Assembly: GCF_001612635.1 (NCBI RefSeq)
Contig: NZ_BDAV01000011.1
Span: 186,001-250,000, forward strand
Source of the DNA: Nocardia africana NBRC 100379
Lineage (GTDB): Bacteria; Actinomycetota; Actinomycetes; Mycobacteriales; Mycobacteriaceae
Direction of reading: 5' to 3'
DNA: 64,000 nucleotides
The notes beneath the pieces are model-generated. The model saw only the letters and a list, made by a program, of their open reading frames with translations. It was not told the DNA's origin and made no database searches. The translations under genes were made by a program, and so were the position numbers. This document shows positions 60,601 through 64,000 of the stretch, in pieces (position 1 is the first letter of the stretch; every line of letters begins with the position of its first letter).

Positions 60601-63600
60601 CGCCGAGCTCACCCAGCAACCTGGAGAACCACGTGTCCGCAGAACCGCAGTACCGCATCCCGACGCCGGGCGCACTCGACAGCGCCCTCGTGCAGCACCT
60701 GCACACCCACCGCCGATATCTGGACGGACAGTTGGAACTGGCTCGCGATCTGGCCGGCGCTCTGCGCCATAACCACGTCGACGAACTGCTGGTCCGTGCG
60801 ATCGAGGCCGTGAAGGATCACGGCGTCGCGATCAGCGACAGCCATTCGCGCGCCGGCGAGGTAGTGGCGCAGCTGGCCGAGCTCGAGGGCGGGTCCTCGA
60901 CAGAACGGCCGCGCCGGGTACCTGTCTACGTCGAGCCCACGTCCCCGGCTCCCGCACTCGACGCTGTCGCTGCTCCGGCGCTCGCAGCCCCTGCCGCCGC
61001 ACCGACCTCGGACACGACGGGTGGGCTCACCGTATCGGTGGCCGAGCCCGCGGCGCGGACGGAAGCCGCGGCCCCCGCTGCGGCTACGACACCGACGGCC
61101 GCGACACCGACGGCCGGGGACGCGCACTCCTCGGAGGCCGTACGTCAGGTGTTGCGTGAGGTGGTCGCGGACAAGACCGGGTATCCGGTGGAGATGGTCG
61201 ATCCCACGATGGATCTGGAGGCCGATCTCGGTGTGGATTCGATCAAGCGGGTGCAGGTGATCGGCGCTCTGCAGGAACGCTTTCCGGAACTTCCGGTTCT
61301 CGGCCCGGAACAACTCGGAACATTGCGCACCCTGGACCAGGTCGTGGACGCGCTGGTCGACGAGGACACGGACACGACTGCGCCCGAAGCGCGCCCGGAG
61401 CCGACATCGGTGCCGGCCGCCGCGGCGGAGACCTCGTCGCAGTCTGGATCCGCGGACGCGCTGCGTCAGGTATTGCGTGAGGTGGTCGCGGACAAGACCG
61501 GGTATCCGGTGGAGATGGTCGATCCCACGATGGATCTGGAGGCCGATCTCGGTGTGGATTCGATCAAGCGGGTGCAGGTGATCGGCGCTCTGCAGGAACG
61601 CTTTCCGGAACTTCCGGTACTGGGCCCGGAGCGCCTCGGTACGCTACGCACCCTGGATCAGATCGTGGGCGAGCTGGCCGGAGGTGATGTCCACCCAAAA
61701 GCTGAGGCCGCGGCCGAAACGCCGCGGCATGTAGTCCAACTCGTCGAACTTCCGGCGGTGGATCAGGTCATCGATCCCTACCACCCCGGCGGGCACGCGG
61801 TGTTGGTCGGCCTGGACGAGTCGGCCGAAAAGGACTGCGACGCAATCGAACAGTGCCTACTGACCCGCAACTGGACGGTGCACAGGGCCTCCGGTCCCGG
61901 CGATGTGACCGGTTCCGCGGCGGTCGACCTGTGTGTAGTCGTCGCAGGTTCGGCGACCGATTGGGCGCAGGCACAGGCTGTTCTCACCGATGCGATCCTC
62001 GTACCCGGACGAGTGCTTCGCCGGATGCGGACGTCGACGGCGCGGACCGGGTTCGCGACCGTTACCCGGCTCGACGGGCACTTGGGCTTCCGTGGAGCCG
62101 CAGACCCGGTAACCGCGCTGCTGGGAGGCCTCGGCGGTCTGGTGAAAACCCTGGCCGCCGAGCAACCGTCTCTGTTCTGCCGGGCGCTCGACATCGATCC
62201 GGAGGTGACACCCGAGCGGCTGGCAGAGCTGCTGTTCGACGAACTCTGCGATGCCGCCCGCGACACACCGGAAGTCGGAATCGACGCGACCGGCGCCCGC
62301 CGCACCCTGGTACCCGGTCACCACGCCGCAGCGGCGACCACCGAGATCATCCGGGCCGGTACAGATTTCGGGCCCGTGCTGCTGAGCGCGGCGGATACCC
62401 TGGTCGTGACCGGGGGTGCACGCGGTGTCACCGCGACATGCGTGCTCGAACTCGCCCGCACCAGCTCCTGCCGCTTCGTCCTGCTGGGCCGGACCGAGTT
62501 GTCCGAGGAGCCACAGTGGGCCGCGGGCGTGGCCGAGGCGGACCTGAAACCTGCCGCGGTGCGGGCGCTGGCCGGCGCCGGCGCGACTCCGCGCGAGATG
62601 GACCGAGCCTGCGGGCAGATCACGGCGGTACGCGAAATCCGGTCCACGCTCGCCGAACTCGGTGACCGGGCCGAGTACCTGACTGTGGACGTGACCGACA
62701 GTGAGGCATTGCGGGACGCGCTGGCCCCGTGGCGCGACGCGCACCCGGTGAGCCCCTCCGGCACGCCGCGCGGGCGCATCACCGGTGTTGTGCACGGCGC
62801 CGGGGTGCTCGCCGACTCGCTGATTCCCGCCAAGACATCGGAGTCGATCGCAAAGGTGCTCGGGCCGAAGCTCGCCGGGCTGGCGGCGACCCTCGCAGCG
62901 GCCGGAGATCCCCACCACCTGGTGTTGTTCACCTCGGTGGCCGGGCTGTTCGGCAATATCGGGCAGGCCGATTACGCCGTCGCCAACGAAGCGTTGAACC
63001 GGTTCGCGGTCAGCTGGGCGGCGCGGAATCCGGAACACCGCGTCACCGCCATGGCCTGGGGCGCATGGGACGGCGGGATGGTCACTCCCGAGCTGCGGCA
63101 ACATTTCCGGTCGCGCGGAGTTCCCCTGCTGGCACCGACTGCCGGCGCGGCGGCCTTCACAGCCCAGTTCACCTCCGCTCGCCGGGACGAGCCCGTACTG
63201 CTGATCGGTGCGGCCACCGCGTTGAACACCGCCTCTTCGGCGCCGACCTCACTGCGGGCGCGGCGCGATATCACAGAGCTCGTCGACGAGCCGGTCATCG
63301 CGGCGCACCGGATAGGTGACCACGTCGTGCTTCCCGCCACCTTCGGGCTCGGCGCGCTGGTGAATCTGGCAGAGCGCGCTCAGCCGGGACTCTGCGTGGT
63401 GGGGGTGCGAGACTTCCACGTCCTCAAGGGGATGGTGTTCGATCATCCGATCGAGCGCATGGAACTGGAGCTGGAACCCGCTGAATCCATCGACAGCCGG
63501 ATCACGTTGCGCGCCACCGCCTTTGCGGACGAGGTTGCTCGCTTCCAGGCGACTCTACTGCTCGCGGACGGGCCGGAGCCGCCGGTCCGGCAGTCGCTCC

Positions 63601-64000
63601 TCGTGGGCCCGGGCGCCGGCGCGGATCACATCTACCGCGACGGCGTTCAGTTCCACGCCCCGGCCTTGCAGGGGTTGCGCACTATCCGGTCGGAAAGCGA
63701 CGAGGTCATCGTCATCGAGTGTGCCCTCCCTGCCGCTTCCGTGGCACGGGGTGGCTTCGCCGGACGTCTGCACGACCCGGTACAGGCCGACCTGGTGCTG
63801 CAGTGCCCTCCGGTGCTGGGGCACCGTCTGCTCGGCGCGGCATGCCTGCCGCTGGGCATCGGACGTGTTGATTACTACCGGCCGCTGCCGTCCGGCGAGC
63901 CCTTCCTTGTGGTCACCGACAACCCGCGCCCCAGCCGGATGGTGGCCCTGATCGACGCGACTGCACTAGCCCTCGACGGCACGGTGCTGCAGCGATTCTC
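57630..64000 (+). CDS. PfaA-type iterative polyketide/polyunsaturated fatty acid synthase, N-terminal part
   Basis: A multidomain synthase running past the window end (2,123 codons seen, no stop). Domain order: ketosynthase (about 10-465; Cys211 in TVDAACAASLA, His346 in EAHATGT, His386 in GHTKGAAG), malonyl-type acyltransferase (about 560-860; Ser662 in LGHSFGE), a long disordered linker, two ACPs (phosphopantetheine Ser1204 and Ser1311 in LGVDSIKR), ketoreductase (TGGARGVTA at about 1594, Tyr1782 in QADYAVAN) and a C-terminal DH-like domain from about 1880. This order and the ACP motif match PfaA of PUFA synthases. GTG start with GAGAGGAAG just upstream. Product unknown. Confidence 0.9.
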   Translation, partial: MTDDRRLARDPIAIVGMSGLLPKARNYREYWQNIVDGVDCTEEVPTSRWSLDDYYDENPAAPDKTYSRRGAFLPDVDFDPLEFGLPPNQLEVTSTMQTLSLGVARDLLLDAGATGSGWYDPARTGVVLGTTGPVPLMHPLAARLSTPELKKAVRSVGLSADDADAVANRFVAAFAPWEENSFPGLLANVVAGRVANRLGLGGMNCTVDAACAASLAAIRTAIAELRDGRADMMITGGVDTENTIFIYMCFSKVGALSHRGRISPFGADADGTLLGEGISMLALRRLEDARRDGNRIYAVIRGLGSSSDGRSKSIYAPVAEGQRVALDRAYADADCSPADVELIEAHATGTAVGDKTELTALKGLLAEASSENRFVALGSVKSQIGHTKGAAGTASVMKLALALHQKVLPGTINVDAPNAQITSEAAPFYVNSRTRPWISDPKRPVRRAAASAMGFGGTNFHVVLEEADGVRPDLLHRTPRAHIWHAPDVAALVDAVRDTESGDGGDIPEDHARIGFVSVDDDTAAELRALAIEELERNSEAAQWDRPEGIYYRAAALPDRKVGALFAGQGSQYVDMGIEAALNNPAVGAAFDAANAAFGDSERRLGSVVFPPPAFDEDTRAEQENTLRRTEFAQPGIGALSVGQYSVLRECGFRADGYLGHSFGELTALWASGAVATEQFYELARARGAAMTVPDGADAGTMVAIGAGREDVETVIAGLEDVWLCNHNAPDQVVIGGGAAGVAAAVERCAERGWPTRELPVSGAFHTPYVGHAVDAFGAAVAAVPIGTPDATVYANTRGAAYGDDIEANRATLAAQLSNPVDFFDALSAMRADGCSVFVEFGPKQVLTSLVRRAFGDEVIAIATDSGPVGNGDLTLKRAAVRLAVLGFDLRGINRHAVPDADQAQRKPAMAVTISAPEYVPESRRQAYAAALSEDYQLSVTPRETGLLAPATAPAPDASVLPAPVEGSHDSNGNGSRRSTGDLASITPSGPPSSPSNLENHVSAEPQYRIPTPGALDSALVQHLHTHRRYLDGQLELARDLAGALRHNHVDELLVRAIEAVKDHGVAISDSHSRAGEVVAQLAELEGGSSTERPRRVPVYVEPTSPAPALDAVAAPALAAPAAAPTSDTTGGLTVSVAEPAARTEAAAPAAATTPTAATPTAGDAHSSEAVRQVLREVVADKTGYPVEMVDPTMDLEADLGVDSIKRVQVIGALQERFPELPVLGPEQLGTLRTLDQVVDALVDEDTDTTAPEARPEPTSVPAAAAETSSQSGSADALRQVLREVVADKTGYPVEMVDPTMDLEADLGVDSIKRVQVIGALQERFPELPVLGPERLGTLRTLDQIVGELAGGDVHPKAEAAAETPRHVVQLVELPAVDQVIDPYHPGGHAVLVGLDESAEKDCDAIEQCLLTRNWTVHRASGPGDVTGSAAVDLCVVVAGSATDWAQAQAVLTDAILVPGRVLRRMRTSTARTGFATVTRLDGHLGFRGAADPVTALLGGLGGLVKTLAAEQPSLFCRALDIDPEVTPERLAELLFDELCDAARDTPEVGIDATGARRTLVPGHHAAAATTEIIRAGTDFGPVLLSAADTLVVTGGARGVTATCVLELARTSSCRFVLLGRTELSEEPQWAAGVAEADLKPAAVRALAGAGATPREMDRACGQITAVREIRSTLAELGDRAEYLTVDVTDSEALRDALAPWRDAHPVSPSGTPRGRITGVVHGAGVLADSLIPAKTSESIAKVLGPKLAGLAATLAAAGDPHHLVLFTSVAGLFGNIGQADYAVANEALNRFAVSWAARNPEHRVTAMAWGAWDGGMVTPELRQHFRSRGVPLLAPTAGAAAFTAQFTSARRDEPVLLIGAATALNTASSAPTSLRARRDITELVDEPVIAAHRIGDHVVLPATFGLGALVNLAERAQPGLCVVGVRDFHVLKGMVFDHPIERMELELEPAESIDSRITLRATAFADEVARFQATLLLADGPEPPVRQSLLVGPGAGADHIYRDGVQFHAPALQGLRTIRSESDEVIVIECALPAASVARGGFAGRLHDPVQADLVLQCPPVLGHRLLGAACLPLGIGRVDYYRPLPSGEPFLVVTDNPRPSRMVALIDATALALDGTVLQRF
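61143..61618 (+). repeat. Near-identical tandem ACP-coding repeats
   Basis: The segments 61143-61297 and 61464-61618 (155 bp each, offset 321 bp) match at all but one base and encode the two ACP domains of the synthase. Flanking sequence differs. This points to a recent duplication or ongoing gene conversion of the carrier domain. Confidence 0.85.

Noticed and set aside
48492..64000. Recent acquisition of the biosynthetic cluster on a mobile element
   Set aside because: No integrase, transposase, tRNA target or flanking repeats are visible in the window, and the right edge is unseen, so mobility cannot be supported.

Overview
The window is high-GC actinobacterial chromosome, most likely from Nocardia or a close relative. 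The evidence is the full Pup-proteasome gene set (mpa/arc, dop, pup, prcB, prcA, pafA, pafB, pafC), the following tatA-tatC-helY block with its downstream DUF4333 protein, exonuclease and pepE, and an F420-type reductase next to cobL. All of these are arranged as in mycobacteria and nocardiae. No rRNA, tRNA, CRISPR array, integrase or insertion sequence was recognised.

Layout. (1) 1-13 kb: the 3' end of the proteasomal ATPase gene, a bidirectional terminator, then mixed metabolic genes: secreted cyclophilin, AIM24 protein, NUDIX hydrolase, the three-gene 5-oxoprolinase operon pxpABC, a GT39-like membrane protein, a TetR/flavin monooxygenase pair, an ArsC-like protein, a SnoaL-like protein, and an AurF-like diiron oxygenase translationally coupled to an unusual DUF4873 protein with its own TetR. 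(2) 13-25.8 kb: dop-pup-prcB-prcA, a strong terminator, pafA, pafB-pafC, a ketopantoate-reductase-like gene wedged in before tatA, tatC and helY. (3) 25.8-31.5 kb: DUF4333 membrane protein, 5'-3' exonuclease, pepE, F420-type reductase, SDR and cobL. (4) 31.6-42.7 kb: accessory genes: a TetR and dehydratase pair with a four-site operator array, NUDIX, amidase, secreted carboxylesterase with MarR, a lipase-like hydrolase, the potassium transporter Kup, and a deletion scar joining two beheaded genes. (5) 42.7-48.4 kb: stress and regulatory genes: a cold-shock-domain protein flanked by two tiny proteins, Hsp20 under a CIRCE element, an HspR-like MerR regulator, PadR with an atypical GH5-like protein, and AraC with a VOC protein. 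(6) 48.4-64 kb: a biosynthetic cluster running off the right edge. It holds two coupled cytochromes P450, a flavoprotein resembling polyether epoxidases, a LysR regulator, an acyl-activating enzyme, a second flavoprotein, an SGNH hydrolase and a very large PfaA-type polyketide/fatty acid synthase (KS-AT-ACP-ACP-KR-DH).

How the genes work together. The core block encodes pupylation: Dop deamidates Pup, PafA ligates it to targets, Mpa unfolds them and PrcAB degrades them; PafBC are WYL-domain transcription factors. The most novel region is the last one. A PUFA-synthase-like megaenzyme would make a polyunsaturated acyl chain. The ligase, SGNH hydrolase, epoxidase-like flavoprotein and two P450s could activate, release and oxygenate it. 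That pathway is inferred from gene content only; the product is unknown and the rest of the cluster lies beyond the window.
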